Shown: positions 48,789 through 57,588, counted from the stretch's first letter. The stretch: DNA of 64,000 nt from Streptomyces sp. RerS4 (GCF_023515955.1 NZ_CP097322.1:6682501-6746500); one strand, 5' to 3'. Made by a program: numbers and translations. Notes: a model not told the origin generated them from the letters alone.

Positions 48789-49900
48789 CGGCATCGACGG
48801 TCGACCTGCTCTACTCCGAGACCGAGGAGGAACTGCGCTCCGCCGTACGGTCCCTGCTCGCCGATCGCTGCGACCCCGCGAGCGTCCTCGCCCGCGCCGA
48901 GACCGGCGACCCGTACGACCCGGCCCTGTCGCGCACCCTCGGCGCCGACATCGGGGCCGCCGGGCTCCTCGTCCCCGAGAAGCTCGGCGGCGCGGGCGCC
49001 GGCCACCGCGAGGCCGCCGTGGTCCTGGAGGAACTGGGCCGCGCCGTGGCCCCCGTCCCGTACCTGACGGGCTCCGTCCTGGCCGTCGAGATCCTGCTCG
49101 GCTGCGACACCGAGAGCCCCGACGTGGCCGCGCTGCTGCGGGAAATCGCCGGCGGTCGACGTACGTGCGTCCCCGCCGTCCCCCTCACCCTGGCCCCGGG
49201 CGCGCCCCTGCCGCGGCCCGTCCACGACGTCGGCGGCGGACGGCTGACCGGCACCCTCACCTCCGTCGCCGACGCGGCGGCCGCCGACGTCCTGCTGGTC
49301 CTCGCCGACACCGGACTGCACGTCGTCCCCGCCGCCTCCGCCACCCTGACGGCGGCCGTCCCGCTCGACCTGACCCGCCCGTTGGCCACCGTCACCCTCG
49401 ACGCGGCCCCCGGCACCCGGCTCGCGGACGCCGCCACCGCCCGCGCCGCCCTCGCCGGAGCCCTGATCGGCGCGGCCGGACTGCTCGCCTCCGAACAGCT
49501 CGGCATCGCCGAGTGGTGCCTCACCGAGACCGTCACCCACCTGCGGGCCCGCCACCAGTTCAACCGCCCCGTCGGCTCCTTCCAAGCCCTCAAGCACCGG
49601 CTGGCCCGCCTCTGGCTGGACGTCGCCTCCGCGCGCGCCGCGGCCCGCGCGGCGGCCGACGCCCTCGCGACGGGCGCCGCCGACGCCCCGCTCACCGTCG
49701 CCGTCGCGCAGGCCCACTGCTCGGGCGTCGCCGTCCGCGCGGCCGAGGAGTGCGTACAGCTCCACGGCGGCATCGGCATGACCTGGGAGCACCCCGCGCA
49801 CCTCTACCTCAAGCGCGCCAAGGCCGACTCCCTCGCCCTCGGCACAGCCGGCCACCACCGCGGGCTGGTCGCGGACTTCGCGGAACTCCCGGCCCCGTAG
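48785..49900 (+). CDS. Acyl-CoA dehydrogenase, second subunit of the pair
   Basis: A 371-residue acyl-CoA-dehydrogenase-family protein. The N-terminal helices are LLYSETEEELRSAVRSLLAD, with GLLVPEKLGGAGAGHREAAV. The middle strand domain is short and lacks the FSEPGAGSD-type signature seen in its partner. The C-terminal domain has ARHQFNRPVGSFQALKHRLA and the conserved ECVQLHGGIGMTWEHPAHLY block. A partner with a degenerate middle domain next to an intact one is usual for heteromeric (FadE-type) dehydrogenases, in which each subunit supplies part of the FAD site. It starts inside the previous gene's stop. Confidence 0.88.
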   Translation: MTASTVDLLYSETEEELRSAVRSLLADRCDPASVLARAETGDPYDPALSRTLGADIGAAGLLVPEKLGGAGAGHREAAVVLEELGRAVAPVPYLTGSVLAVEILLGCDTESPDVAALLREIAGGRRTCVPAVPLTLAPGAPLPRPVHDVGGGRLTGTLTSVADAAAADVLLVLADTGLHVVPAASATLTAAVPLDLTRPLATVTLDAAPGTRLADAATARAALAGALIGAAGLLASEQLGIAEWCLTETVTHLRARHQFNRPVGSFQALKHRLARLWLDVASARAAARAAADALATGAADAPLTVAVAQAHCSGVAVRAAEECVQLHGGIGMTWEHPAHLYLKRAKADSLALGTAGHHRGLVADFAELPAP

Positions 49901-50034
49901 GCCCCAGGGGGTGCGGCGCCTTGCATGAGCCGCCGCGCCCCCGCCTTCCCAAGCACCTCGCGCCGTAGAGGTGACCTCGCCCCCGCGCCCCGCGTTAGAC
50001 CGCGTAGCGCGGACCGCCGAGCGAGGGAGACCGT

Positions 50035-50412
50035 ATGGACGCCGTATCCGCATCCGTCGTCGCACCACCGACCCGTCGCGCCGTCCTGCGTACGGCCCTC
50101 ACCGCGGCCGTGCTCGCCGGCACCGCCGCCGCCCTGGGCCCCCTCCTGCGCGCCCGGCGGCCCCGGCAGACGCTCACCCCGGCCCCGCTCGCGGAGGAGA
50201 CGTACCGCGGCCGCCACATCAGCGTCGACCTCGCCTCGGCGGCGGTCCACATCGACGGCCGGCCCCTGCACGTCATGCGCCGCGCGGACGGCAGCTACCT
50301 GAGCGGGATCAACCACTTCGAGTCCTATGCCACCCCCCTGGAACTGGCCCGCGCCGCCGTCGACGAACTCGGCACCACCCCCCTGGCCCTCGCGGCCCCC
50401 CACCACGGCTGA
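50035..50412 (+). CDS. melC1: Tyrosinase cofactor MelC1
   Basis: A 125-residue caddie protein that delivers copper to apo-tyrosinase and carries it out of the cell. The N-terminus has a Tat signal (TRRAVLRTALTAAVLAGTAA). The mature region matches MelC1: ETYRGRHISVDLASAAVHID, GRPLHVMRRADGSYLSGINH, FESYATPLELARAAVDELG. The His-Val-Met and other His residues are the copper-handling positions. ATG 50035 has GAGGGAG just upstream. The tyrosinase gene follows 47 bases downstream in the standard melC operon order. Confidence 0.92.
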   Translation: MDAVSASVVAPPTRRAVLRTALTAAVLAGTAAALGPLLRARRPRQTLTPAPLAEETYRGRHISVDLASAAVHIDGRPLHVMRRADGSYLSGINHFESYATPLELARAAVDELGTTPLALAAPHHG

Positions 50413-50459
50413 CCGACCGGCCGACCGGCCGGCGGGAACGGAACGGCGAGGAGCCCGAC

Positions 50460-51323
50460 GTGTACACCCGCAAGAACCAGAGGGACCTGACGAGCGCCCA
50501 GAAGAAGCGCTTCACGGCCGCCGTCCTGGAACTCAAACGCAACGGCACCTACGACACCTTCGTGCGCACCCACGACCGGTACTTCGTCCCCGACAAGGAC
50601 CGCAAGCTGCGCGTCGGGCACATGTCCCCGTCGTTCTTCCCCTGGCACCGGCGCTACCTGCTGGAGTTCGAGAAGGAACTGCGGGCCCTCGACCCCGGCG
50701 TGTCCATCCCGTACTGGGACTGGACCACCGACCGCAGCCCCGCCTCCTCCCTGTGGGCCGAGGACTTCCTCGGCGGCACCGGCCGCGCGAGCGACCGCAA
50801 GGTGATGACCGGCCCCTTCGCCCACGACAACGGAAACTGGACCATCACCGTCGGCGTGTCCGAGGCCCGCTTCCTCACCCGCAACCTGGGCCGCCCCGCG
50901 AACCCGATCACCCTGCCCACCGCCGCCGAACTCCAATGGGCGCTCGACGAGCCCGTCTACGACACCTCGCCCTGGGACTCCACCGCCACCGCCGGAGGCT
51001 TCCGCAACCGGCTGGAGGGCTGGGCCGCGCCCAAGAGCGAGCGGTGGCGCAACCACAACAAGGTCCACCAGTGGATCGGCGGCCACATGACGGGCGGCAC
51101 CGCCCCCAACGACCCGGCGTTCTGGCTGCACCACGCCTTCGTCGACCTCGTCTGGGACCGCTGGCAGCAGCGGCACCCCCGCTCCGGCTACCTGCCCGCC
51201 GCGCCCCTCGCCTACGGCGACCTCCAGCGCGGCCGGGTGATCGCCCTCGACGAGCCGATGCCCCCGTGGGGCGTCACCCCCCGCGAGATGCTCGGCCACC
51301 AGGGCGTCTACCGCTACGAATAG
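50460..51323 (+). CDS. melC2: Tyrosinase MelC2
   Basis: Type 3 copper monooxygenase that hydroxylates phenols and oxidises diphenols to quinones, giving melanin. The 287-residue protein contains all six copper ligands: His38 (RTHDRYF), His54 (GHMSPSF) and His63 (PWHRRYL) for CuA, and the two His of NHNKVHQWIGG and the His of FWLHHAFVD for CuB. Positions 38, 54 and 63 match the known Streptomyces enzymes. It starts at GTG 50460 with GCGAGGA upstream. It has no signal peptide, so it leaves the cell with MelC1 by the Tat route. Confidence 0.95.
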   Translation: MYTRKNQRDLTSAQKKRFTAAVLELKRNGTYDTFVRTHDRYFVPDKDRKLRVGHMSPSFFPWHRRYLLEFEKELRALDPGVSIPYWDWTTDRSPASSLWAEDFLGGTGRASDRKVMTGPFAHDNGNWTITVGVSEARFLTRNLGRPANPITLPTAAELQWALDEPVYDTSPWDSTATAGGFRNRLEGWAAPKSERWRNHNKVHQWIGGHMTGGTAPNDPAFWLHHAFVDLVWDRWQQRHPRSGYLPAAPLAYGDLQRGRVIALDEPMPPWGVTPREMLGHQGVYRYE

Positions 51324-51357
51324 CATCCCGCGTGCGGCCATCCGCCCGCATGCGGAA

Positions 51358-51383
51358 GGGCCCCCGCCACATGGCGGGGGCCC
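51358..51383. terminator. Bidirectional terminator between melC2 and the chaplin gene
   Basis: GGGCCCCCGCC and GGCGGGGGCCC form a perfect 11-bp stem around an ACAT loop, 34 bases after the tyrosinase stop and 25 bases before the convergent chaplin stop. Confidence 0.8.
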
Positions 51384-51408
51384 CGGGACCGGACAGGCGG
51401 GCGGACGA

Positions 51409-51690
51409 TCAGCCGCCGTAGCCCTCGGTGTGGTGCTCGCCGCCACCGCCGGACGCGTTGACGCAGGTGTTGCCGAACGCCGGGTTCAGCAGCGCGATCA
51501 CGTTGACGGTGTTGCCGCAGACGTTGACCGGGACGTGGACCGGAACCTGGACCAGGTTGCCCGAGAGGACACCGGGGGAGCCGACCGCCGCACCGTGCGC
51601 TCCGGCATCGGCAGCCGCCAGACCCGCGCCGGCCGCCAGGGCGCTACCGGCGGCAGCGGTGATGACGAATGCCTTCGCGATACGCGACAT
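51409..51690 (-). CDS. Short chaplin (single hydrophobic chaplin domain)
   Basis: A 93-residue secreted surface protein that assembles into amyloid-like fibres on aerial hyphae and spores. The signal peptide is MSRIAKAFVITAAAGSALAA, cleaved near AAADA. One chaplin domain follows: AHGAAVGSPGVLSGNLVQVP, VHVPVNVCGNTVNVIALLNP, AFGNTCVNASG, with the two Cys that form the conserved disulfide. The C-terminal Gly/His tail (GGGGEHHTEGYGG) is longer than in the classical ChpE-H proteins. There is no sortase signal, so this is a short, non-anchored chaplin. AGGAGGAGA lies 6 bases before the start. Confidence 0.93.
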   Translation of the reverse strand: MSRIAKAFVITAAAGSALAAGAGLAAADAGAHGAAVGSPGVLSGNLVQVPVHVPVNVCGNTVNVIALLNPAFGNTCVNASGGGGEHHTEGYGG

Positions 51691-51715
51691 CAAGATCTCC
51701 TCCTGAGATGTGGGC

Positions 51716-51732
51716 GCCGCAATCTGTGCGGC
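51716..51732 (-). promoter_or_regulatory. Leader hairpin of the chaplin gene
   Basis: GCCGCA-ATCTG-TGCGGC forms a 6-bp stem 25 bases upstream of the chaplin start. It could be an RNA leader structure or a dyad bound by a developmental regulator. Confidence 0.4.
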
Positions 51733-51784
51733 ATTTGACATGGCATACAACGCGGAGATCGCCGAGTGGTCACGGCCCGTGGGC

Positions 51785-52129
51785 CTACCCGGTGACGGAG
51801 AACCGCACGGAGGCGAAGTACGGCCGCACCTGGGTGACGGTCCCCGGCGGCAGAACCGCGACGGCCGGGCCCGCGCAGCGCGGCTCGCGGTAGAGGGTGG
51901 CGGTGGCCCGGGTGCGGTTGGTGACGGCCCGGGTACCGCCCCCTTCGGCCTCGACGCAGCCCTTCGGGGAGGCCAGGCCGTGGACCTTGTCGTCCTGGCC
52001 GACGTACTGGAAGTCGGGCCCGGCGGCCCGGTCGGCGCCCGCAGCGCCGACGGCGCCGGCCGCCAGCACGAGGACGGACAGGCCGCGCAGCGCGCGCGGT
52101 ACGGCGTGGGAGAGGAGAGTGGCTCGCAT
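51785..52129 (-). CDS. Small secreted protein of unknown function
   Basis: A 114-residue exported protein starting at the ATG at 52127-52129, with GAGAGGAGAG upstream on its strand. The signal peptide region is HAVPRALRGLSVLVLAAGAV with cleavage near GAAGA. The mature part holds two Cys residues (SPKGCVEAEGGG and YREPRCAGPAVAV), probably disulfide-bonded, and beta-rich strands (TRAVTNRTRATATLYREP, VTQVRPYFASVRFSV). I do not recognise the family. It lies upstream of the chaplin on the same strand and may share its developmental expression. Confidence 0.65.
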   Translation of the reverse strand: MRATLLSHAVPRALRGLSVLVLAAGAVGAAGADRAAGPDFQYVGQDDKVHGLASPKGCVEAEGGGTRAVTNRTRATATLYREPRCAGPAVAVLPPGTVTQVRPYFASVRFSVTG

Positions 52130-52265
52130 GCCCGGTCCAACCCGGCCCGCCCCGGCGCGGGTCACGCCTTGTCACCCGTGGGACGGCTGTGCGAACGTGC
52201 CCTCGAAGCGGCCGTTCCGCACGCGGCCCGCCCCGTACGACCGCCTCGGACCCAGGAGCACACGT

Positions 52266-53735
52266 ATGAGCGCAGCGGGCGGCGACCGCCCCCGGGCCGG
52301 TACCCGGTACGGCACGGTGGAAGGCCGGTGGGGCAGCGGCGGGACCGCCGTGTTCCGGGGCATCCCCTACGCCGCCCCGCCCGTCGGCGTCCGCCTCTTC
52401 GCGGCGCCCGCGCCGCCGGACCCCTGGGACGGCGTACGCGATGCCGGCGCGTTCGGCGCCACCGCGCCCAAGGTCCCCTACCCGGACACCTTCGCCGCGC
52501 TGCTGTCCGATCCGGTGATCGAGGGCGACGACTGCCTCAACCTCAACGTGTGGACCCCGGACCCGGACCCCGCGGCCCGCCTGCCCGTCATGGTGTGGAT
52601 CCACGGGGGCGCCCACACCCGCGGCTCCTCCGCCGTGCCCGTCTACGACGGCTCGGCCTTCGCTCGCGACGGGGTCGTGCTCGTCTCGATCAACTTCCGG
52701 CTCGGGGTCCTCGGCTACGGGCTCTTCCCCGACGCCCCCGCCAACCGGGGCCTGCTCGACCAGATCGCCGCCCTGGAATGGGTCCGCGACAACATCGCGG
52801 GCTTCGGCGGCGACCCCGGACGGGTCACCGTCTTCGGCGAGTCCGCCGGCGCCATCAGCATCGGCGCCCTGCTGGCCGCACCCCGCGCGCGGGGCCTCTT
52901 CCGCCGGGCCGTCCTGCAGAGCGGCGCCCCCGAGGCGCTGCCCCGCGACCGGGTGCGGACCATGGTGCGGCGCATGGCCTCGCTGCTCAAGGTGCCCGCC
53001 ACCGCCGCCGCCTTCGCGGCGGCCGGACCGTCGGCGCTGCTCACCGCCCAGGCGGCGGTGCTGCGCCGTTCCTCCCCGGTCCTCGGCGGCGCCGCCTTCG
53101 GCCTGGTCGTCGACCCCGACACGCTGCCCGTCGACCCCCTGGAGGCGGCCACCGCGTCCGAGGCGGCGCTCCTGGTCGGATGGACCTCCCAGGAGCACCG
53201 GCTGTGGCTCGCTCCCACCGGGGGCATGCGGACACTGGACCGGCTCGGCCCGCTGGCCGTGGCACTGGCCCGCGCCCGCAGCGGCAAGGACAGGGCCGCC
53301 GTACGGGCCCTGCGCACCGCCCTGCCCGACCTCGGACCCGCCGACCTCGCCGGACACCTCCTCACCGACCGGCTGTTGCGCGATCCGCTGCGCCGCCTCG
53401 CCGGGGCCCGCCGGACGGCGCCGAGCCACCTCTACGAGTTCCGCTGGCCCAGCGGCGTACCGGGCCTCGGCGCCTGCCACGCCCTGGAACTGGGCTTCGT
53501 CTTCGACACCCTCGGCGTGCCGGAGTCGTCCTGGCTCGCCGGGCCCGACGCCCCGCAGCACCTCGCCGACGAGATGCACGCCGCCTGGGTGCGCTTCGCC
53601 ACCGTCGGCGACCCGGGCTGGGCGCCCTGGGACGGCAACGGCCCGCCGAAGGTGTTCGGCGGGCCGGAGCAGGGGGAGGCGCTCGGGTCGGAGCGGGAGC
53701 TTCCCGTGGTCGCTACTCCACGGGTCCTTCCATGA
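52266..53735 (+). CDS. Type B carboxylesterase
   Basis: A 489-residue alpha/beta-hydrolase of the type B carboxylesterase family, which cleaves carboxylic esters. Key blocks are VFRGIPYAAPPVGVRLFAAP, EGDDCLNLNVWTPD, the oxyanion-hole segment VMVWIHGGAHTRGSSAVPVY, FRLGVLGYGLFPDAPANRGL, DQIAALEWVRDNIAGFGGDP, and the nucleophile Ser in VTVFGESAGAISIGAL. The acid and His of the triad lie further on; the HALELGFVFDTLG segment is the likely His region. There is no signal peptide. Its 3' end overlaps the convergent esterase gene by 23 bases. Confidence 0.88.
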   Translation: MSAAGGDRPRAGTRYGTVEGRWGSGGTAVFRGIPYAAPPVGVRLFAAPAPPDPWDGVRDAGAFGATAPKVPYPDTFAALLSDPVIEGDDCLNLNVWTPDPDPAARLPVMVWIHGGAHTRGSSAVPVYDGSAFARDGVVLVSINFRLGVLGYGLFPDAPANRGLLDQIAALEWVRDNIAGFGGDPGRVTVFGESAGAISIGALLAAPRARGLFRRAVLQSGAPEALPRDRVRTMVRRMASLLKVPATAAAFAAAGPSALLTAQAAVLRRSSPVLGGAAFGLVVDPDTLPVDPLEAATASEAALLVGWTSQEHRLWLAPTGGMRTLDRLGPLAVALARARSGKDRAAVRALRTALPDLGPADLAGHLLTDRLLRDPLRRLAGARRTAPSHLYEFRWPSGVPGLGACHALELGFVFDTLGVPESSWLAGPDAPQHLADEMHAAWVRFATVGDPGWAPWDGNGPPKVFGGPEQGEALGSERELPVVATPRVLP

Positions 53736-54999
53736 CCTTGCTGATGAACTGGATCGGTCCCTCACCCATGTTCGGCACGTAGGTCTTGGCGTTGTGCTGG
53801 CCGCCCGGGATCACCCTCAGGCTCGTGTGGATCGGGCCCTTGGTGAAGGTCTGGACGAACTTCTGCACGTCCGGGAGCGTCTTCTTGTTGTTCTCGTTGT
53901 CACCGACCTGGAAGGCCAGGTAGACGTCCGGGCCCTTCTTGTCGATGAGCTGCTTGGCGAGCAGCTCCGGGTTGTTCTCGGCCTTCTCCTTGTCGTGGCC
54001 CTTCCACAGGGAGGAGTCCGGGACGATGTCCGGGCCCGAGGCGATCACGGCCTTGAACTTGTCCGGGTGCTTCAGCACGGCCTTGAGGCCCGCGAAGCCG
54101 CCGGTGGAGGAGCCCATGAAGGCCCAGCCGTCACGGGACTTGACGGTGCGGAAGTTCTCCCGCATCAGGTCCGGGACGTCCTCGGTGAGCCAGGTGCCCA
54201 TCTTGGGCTGGTCGGGGATGTCCGAGCCGTCCCAGTAGACGCCCTTGTCGTCCGGGCCGGGGTTCAGCACGGGCATGGCGAGGAGGAAGGGCTTGCCCTT
54301 GCCCTCGGCGGCCCACTTGCTGATGCTCGACTGGAGGCCCAGGTCGGTGCCCATCCAGTAGTTGTTCGGGAATCCGGCGCCGCCGGGCAGGGCGATCATG
54401 ACCGGGAACCCGCTCTTGGCGTACTTCGGGTCGTTGTACTCCTTGGGCGCCCACACCCACACCTTGCCGGTGAAGCCGGACTTCTTGCCCGTGATGGTGG
54501 CGACGCCGATCTGCGTGCCGTCGCTCAACGTCGAGGTGTTCTTGAAGTCCGTCTTCGGGCCGGTCGGCATCTGCATCTTCGAGCTTGCCGCCGGCTTCGC
54601 GGCCTCGTTCTTGCCGTCCGGCGCGGGCCCGAAGGACACGGCCTTGCCCTTGTCGGTGAACGGCGGGATCTCGAAGTGGTTCATCACGAGCGCCGCGGCG
54701 CCGGCGAGCGCCAGTACGGTGCCGCCCGCTATCAGCCAGCGCTTGACCTTGGACTTGCGACGCGGCGGCTCCTGCTCGTACGCGTCGTAGGGCTCGTACG
54801 GCTCCTGCCCGTACTGGTCGTACTGCGGCTGTTCGAAACGTGGCTGCCGCTGCGTGGCCTGCTGCCCGTAGGGGCCCGGCGGCGGGGGCGGCGGCTGGCC
54901 CTGGGGTGCGTACGGCGGGCGGCCCTGCGGCGGTCGCTGCGGGTACTGCCCTTCCGGCCGGCGCGGCGGCTGGTACTGCCCTTCGGGTGAGTGAGACAT
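53713..54999 (-). CDS. Membrane-anchored alpha/beta-hydrolase (esterase D/mycolyltransferase-like)
   Basis: A 428-residue protein. Residues 1-80 are a Pro/Gln/Tyr-rich cytoplasmic tail built on repeats such as EGQYPQRPPQGRPPYAPQ and QYDQYGQEPYEPYDAYEQEP. One helix at about 88-105 (WLIAGGTVLALAGAAALVM) places the rest outside the cell. The exported domain has the FPVMIALPGGAGFPNNYW strand and the nucleophile elbow WAFMGSSTGGFAGLKAVL, as in esterase D and Ag85-type hydrolases, with the His in IPGGQHNAKTY. Streptomyces lacks mycolates, so the acyl acceptor is unknown. The start is ATG 54997-54999. Confidence 0.85.
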   Translation of the reverse strand: MSHSPEGQYQPPRRPEGQYPQRPPQGRPPYAPQGQPPPPPPGPYGQQATQRQPRFEQPQYDQYGQEPYEPYDAYEQEPPRRKSKVKRWLIAGGTVLALAGAAALVMNHFEIPPFTDKGKAVSFGPAPDGKNEAAKPAASSKMQMPTGPKTDFKNTSTLSDGTQIGVATITGKKSGFTGKVWVWAPKEYNDPKYAKSGFPVMIALPGGAGFPNNYWMGTDLGLQSSISKWAAEGKGKPFLLAMPVLNPGPDDKGVYWDGSDIPDQPKMGTWLTEDVPDLMRENFRTVKSRDGWAFMGSSTGGFAGLKAVLKHPDKFKAVIASGPDIVPDSSLWKGHDKEKAENNPELLAKQLIDKKGPDVYLAFQVGDNENNKKTLPDVQKFVQTFTKGPIHTSLRVIPGGQHNAKTYVPNMGEGPIQFISKVMEGPVE

Positions 55000-55243
55000 G
55001 TGCGGTGGCTCTCCGGCGGTTGCTGCCCCGTCACGGGCGGTGGACTGCTTTCCGTTCGAATGATGGACGAAAAGCCCTTCGGGTTCCCAATTTTTGATTC
55101 TCTTGGGATTCCGCTGGGGCGCGCATGACCCGGGACCCGGTGGATCGGCGTCGTCGCCCAGCCGTTCGGGGCCCAACTCTGGCCCCCGCAGGCCTCCCTG
55201 GGTATGGTGCGCCCGCCCCGCCCCGAGAGAGGACGAAGCCACC

Positions 55244-56272
55244 GTGACCCTCCGGCGCCGCATCCTGATCCTGGCCACGGCCGTCGTCCTGCTCGGGGCG
55301 GTCGGGGTGTTCGCCGTCCTGCGGGCCTCCTCGCGGGCCGCCGAGAAGGACCGGGCACAGGACGGCGGCCCGCGCGTCACCCGGGGCGAGGTCGCGCTGG
55401 CCCCGGGTGACGGCGGTCGCCGGATCGTGTTCCGCAACATGGCCTGGGGCCCGCACCGCGACGAGCTCGCCACCGTCGCGGCCGACGTACCCGAGGGCCC
55501 CCGTACCGCCTCCGGGGTGAACTGCCTGCGCTTCCACTCCGCCGCCGGCACCGGGATCTGCCTACGGGCCGACCGCGGCGGGGTCGCGGAGAGCCACCGG
55601 GCCGTCGTCCTCGACGCGCACCTGGAGGAACGGTCCTCCCACCCCCTCGCCGGGATCCCCACCCGTGCCCGGGTCTCGCCCGGCGGCCGGCTCGCCGCCT
55701 GGACGGTGTTCGTCGGCGGGGACTCGTACGCCGGGACGAACTTCTCCACCCGGACCTCGATCCTCGACCTGCGCACCGGGCGGCTCGACGCCTCGCTGGA
55801 GGACTTCGCCATCCGCAAGGACGGCAAGGAGTACCGCAACGCCGACGTGAACTTCTGGGGGGTCACCTTCGCCGCCGACGAGCGGACCTTCTACGCGACC
55901 CTCGCCACCGACGGCAAGACCCACCTGGTCCGCGGCGATGTGGTCGAGCGCACCGTGACCACGCTGCGCGAGAACCTCGAATGCCCCTCGCTCTCGCCCG
56001 ACGGCACCCGGCTGGTGTTCAAGAAGCGCGTGCCCGGCCTGCCCGCGGAGGCACCGTGGCGCCTGTTCGCCCTGGACCTGGCCTCGATGCGGGAAACGCC
56101 GCTCGCGGAGGAGCGCAGCGTCGACGACCAGGTGGTGTGGAGCGACGACCGGACCGTCGTCTACTCCCTGCCCGGGGATTTCGGGGCCGACCTGTACGCC
56201 CTGCCCGCCGACGGCGGAGGCGTCCCGAAGCGGCTGATGCCCTCGGCCCTCGCCCCGGCCTTCCTCGACTGA
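55244..56272 (+). CDS. Membrane-anchored TolB-like beta-propeller protein
   Basis: A 342-residue protein starting at GTG 55244. One N-terminal helix (RILILATAVVLLGAVGVFAV) anchors an exported domain made of WD40/TolB-like strands: MAWGPHRDELATVAADVPEG, TRARVSPGGRLAAWTVFVGG, ENLECPSLSPDGTRLVFKKR and VVWSDDRTVVYSLPGD. The SPDGTRLVF repeat is the common TolB signature. Such proteins usually present a protein-binding surface at the cell exterior; no catalytic site is seen. It is divergent from the esterase, with 244 bases between starts, so the two may be surface partners. Confidence 0.8.
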   Translation: MTLRRRILILATAVVLLGAVGVFAVLRASSRAAEKDRAQDGGPRVTRGEVALAPGDGGRRIVFRNMAWGPHRDELATVAADVPEGPRTASGVNCLRFHSAAGTGICLRADRGGVAESHRAVVLDAHLEERSSHPLAGIPTRARVSPGGRLAAWTVFVGGDSYAGTNFSTRTSILDLRTGRLDASLEDFAIRKDGKEYRNADVNFWGVTFAADERTFYATLATDGKTHLVRGDVVERTVTTLRENLECPSLSPDGTRLVFKKRVPGLPAEAPWRLFALDLASMRETPLAEERSVDDQVVWSDDRTVVYSLPGDFGADLYALPADGGGVPKRLMPSALAPAFLD

Positions 56273-56368
56273 CGTGTCCGACTCGACTGACGTGTCCGAA
56301 CGCGACGGAGCGCTACGGAACGCGACGGAACAGGGCGAGGAAGGCCTTGGGGCGCGGGCGAAGGACCG

Positions 56369-57055
56369 TTACGCCGGAATCAGCGTCTTGCGTCGCCGCT
56401 TGCGGGGAGCGGCGGCCGAGAGCCGCAGTTCGATCAGGGAGCGCACGGTGGGCCACTCCTCGTCGAGCACCGAGTAGAAGGCCGTACTGCGCACCGCCCC
56501 GTCCAGCCCCCTGGAGTGGGCCCGGCGGACCCCTTCGCAGGTGAAGCCGAGACGTTCCATCGCGGCCCGGGAGCGCAGGTTGCGGGCGTCGGCGCGCAGC
56601 GAGATGCGGCGGACGCCCCAGGTCTCGAAGGCGTGCCGGAGCATGAGCAGCTTGGCCTCGGTGTTGATGCCGGTGCCCTGCGCGCTCGGGGACAACCAGG
56701 TGTTCCCGATCTCGGCGGCATCGGGAATCGCCGTCGCCGGATCCCCGAAGGGCACCCCCGGCACGGCGGGCCACACCAGCGGACCCTGCCAATAGTCGAG
56801 ATCCAGGAACCGGGTCGAACCTACGACCTGCCCGTCAGTGGCTCTGACCACGGCGAACGCTAGCGATCGACCGGCCGCCTGATCCGCGACGGCGCGGTCG
56901 ATGTACTCGTGGGACGCCTGCAGCCCGTGCGGAACGGGCGTGAAGGCGTAAGTCGTACGATCCTCGGCCCCGGCCATGGCCAAGGCCTCGGTGTGGTGGG
57001 GGGCGAGGGGCTCGAGCCGCACAGAGCGGCCGGCGAGGAGTACGGGTACGGGCAC
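56369..57055 (-). CDS. GNAT-family N-acetyltransferase
   Basis: A 228-residue acetyltransferase of the RimJ/RimL type. It begins with the typical RSVRLEPLAPHHTEALAMAG; the acetyl-CoA-binding loop is SPSAQGTGINTEAKLLMLRH, and the final GNAT strand is ADARNLRSRAAMERLGFTCE. RimJ-like members acetylate protein N-termini or small amines, including antibiotics. The start ATG is at 57053-57055. It is followed by a basic C-terminal tail (APRKRRRKTLIPA). No neighbouring gene points to a substrate. Confidence 0.87.
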   Translation of the reverse strand: MPVPVLLAGRSVRLEPLAPHHTEALAMAGAEDRTTYAFTPVPHGLQASHEYIDRAVADQAAGRSLAFAVVRATDGQVVGSTRFLDLDYWQGPLVWPAVPGVPFGDPATAIPDAAEIGNTWLSPSAQGTGINTEAKLLMLRHAFETWGVRRISLRADARNLRSRAAMERLGFTCEGVRRAHSRGLDGAVRSTAFYSVLDEEWPTVRSLIELRLSAAAPRKRRRKTLIPA

Positions 57056-57195
57056 GGAGCCTTCGGTCTTTCTGGGCGGTGGGGTGGTTGCACAGTCTGC
57101 GCTCCTGACGTCACCCCCCGCGCAAAACGCGGGTGAAAGGCAACGGGCTGTCAGGTGAACGCGAGTGGCTCAATGTAGCCCCTTAATCTCCTCTC

Positions 57196-57516
57196 ATGAA
57201 CCCCCAATTCGGCAATGGCGCGGACACGTTTTTTGATGACTTTGGTCCCCGCCACGACACACCCGCAATCCTGATCCACGGACATCCGTTCAACCGCTCG
57301 ACACAGGTGCCCGGAGCGACGGTCCCGGCCGCCGCCGGTGACGAGACGCAGCGCTCTGACCTGCGACGATGTGGAGAGATCGGCGCCGACCGGACGAAGA
57401 GCCGGCCGTTCGTCTTCCCGGACGACGCGCTCGCCCGGCCGGCGTACGTCGGACGCGAGACCACGCGGCTCGCCGGCGCTCCACGCGGCGATCCCGTAGT
57501 TCCCCGTCGCCCCTGA
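57196..57516 (+). pseudogene. Truncated alpha/beta-hydrolase remnant
   Basis: The first 35 residues (FGNGADTFFDDFGPRHDTPA then ILIHGHPFNRST) match the start of alpha/beta-hydrolases, including the HGHPF oxyanion segment. After that the protein loses all resemblance: no nucleophile elbow follows and the rest is Arg/Pro-rich. Third codon positions are less G/C-rich than in neighbours (TTT, GAT, GGT, CAA occur), so it may be acquired DNA or a decaying fragment. I read it as a gene start left by deletion. It has a plausible ribosome site (CTCCTCTC is not one on this strand, so initiation is doubtful). Confidence 0.5.
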
Positions 57517-57588
57517 GCCGTCCGGGCGCGTCGCCGGCGGCCGGCCCCCGCTCCGGGGGCGTCAGGGGGTGCCTGGGATCATCCCGGT

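Noticed and set aside
50035..51323. Tyrosinase locus as part of a secondary-metabolite cluster
   Set aside because: No synthase, tailoring or resistance genes adjoin it. It is the ordinary two-gene melanin operon.
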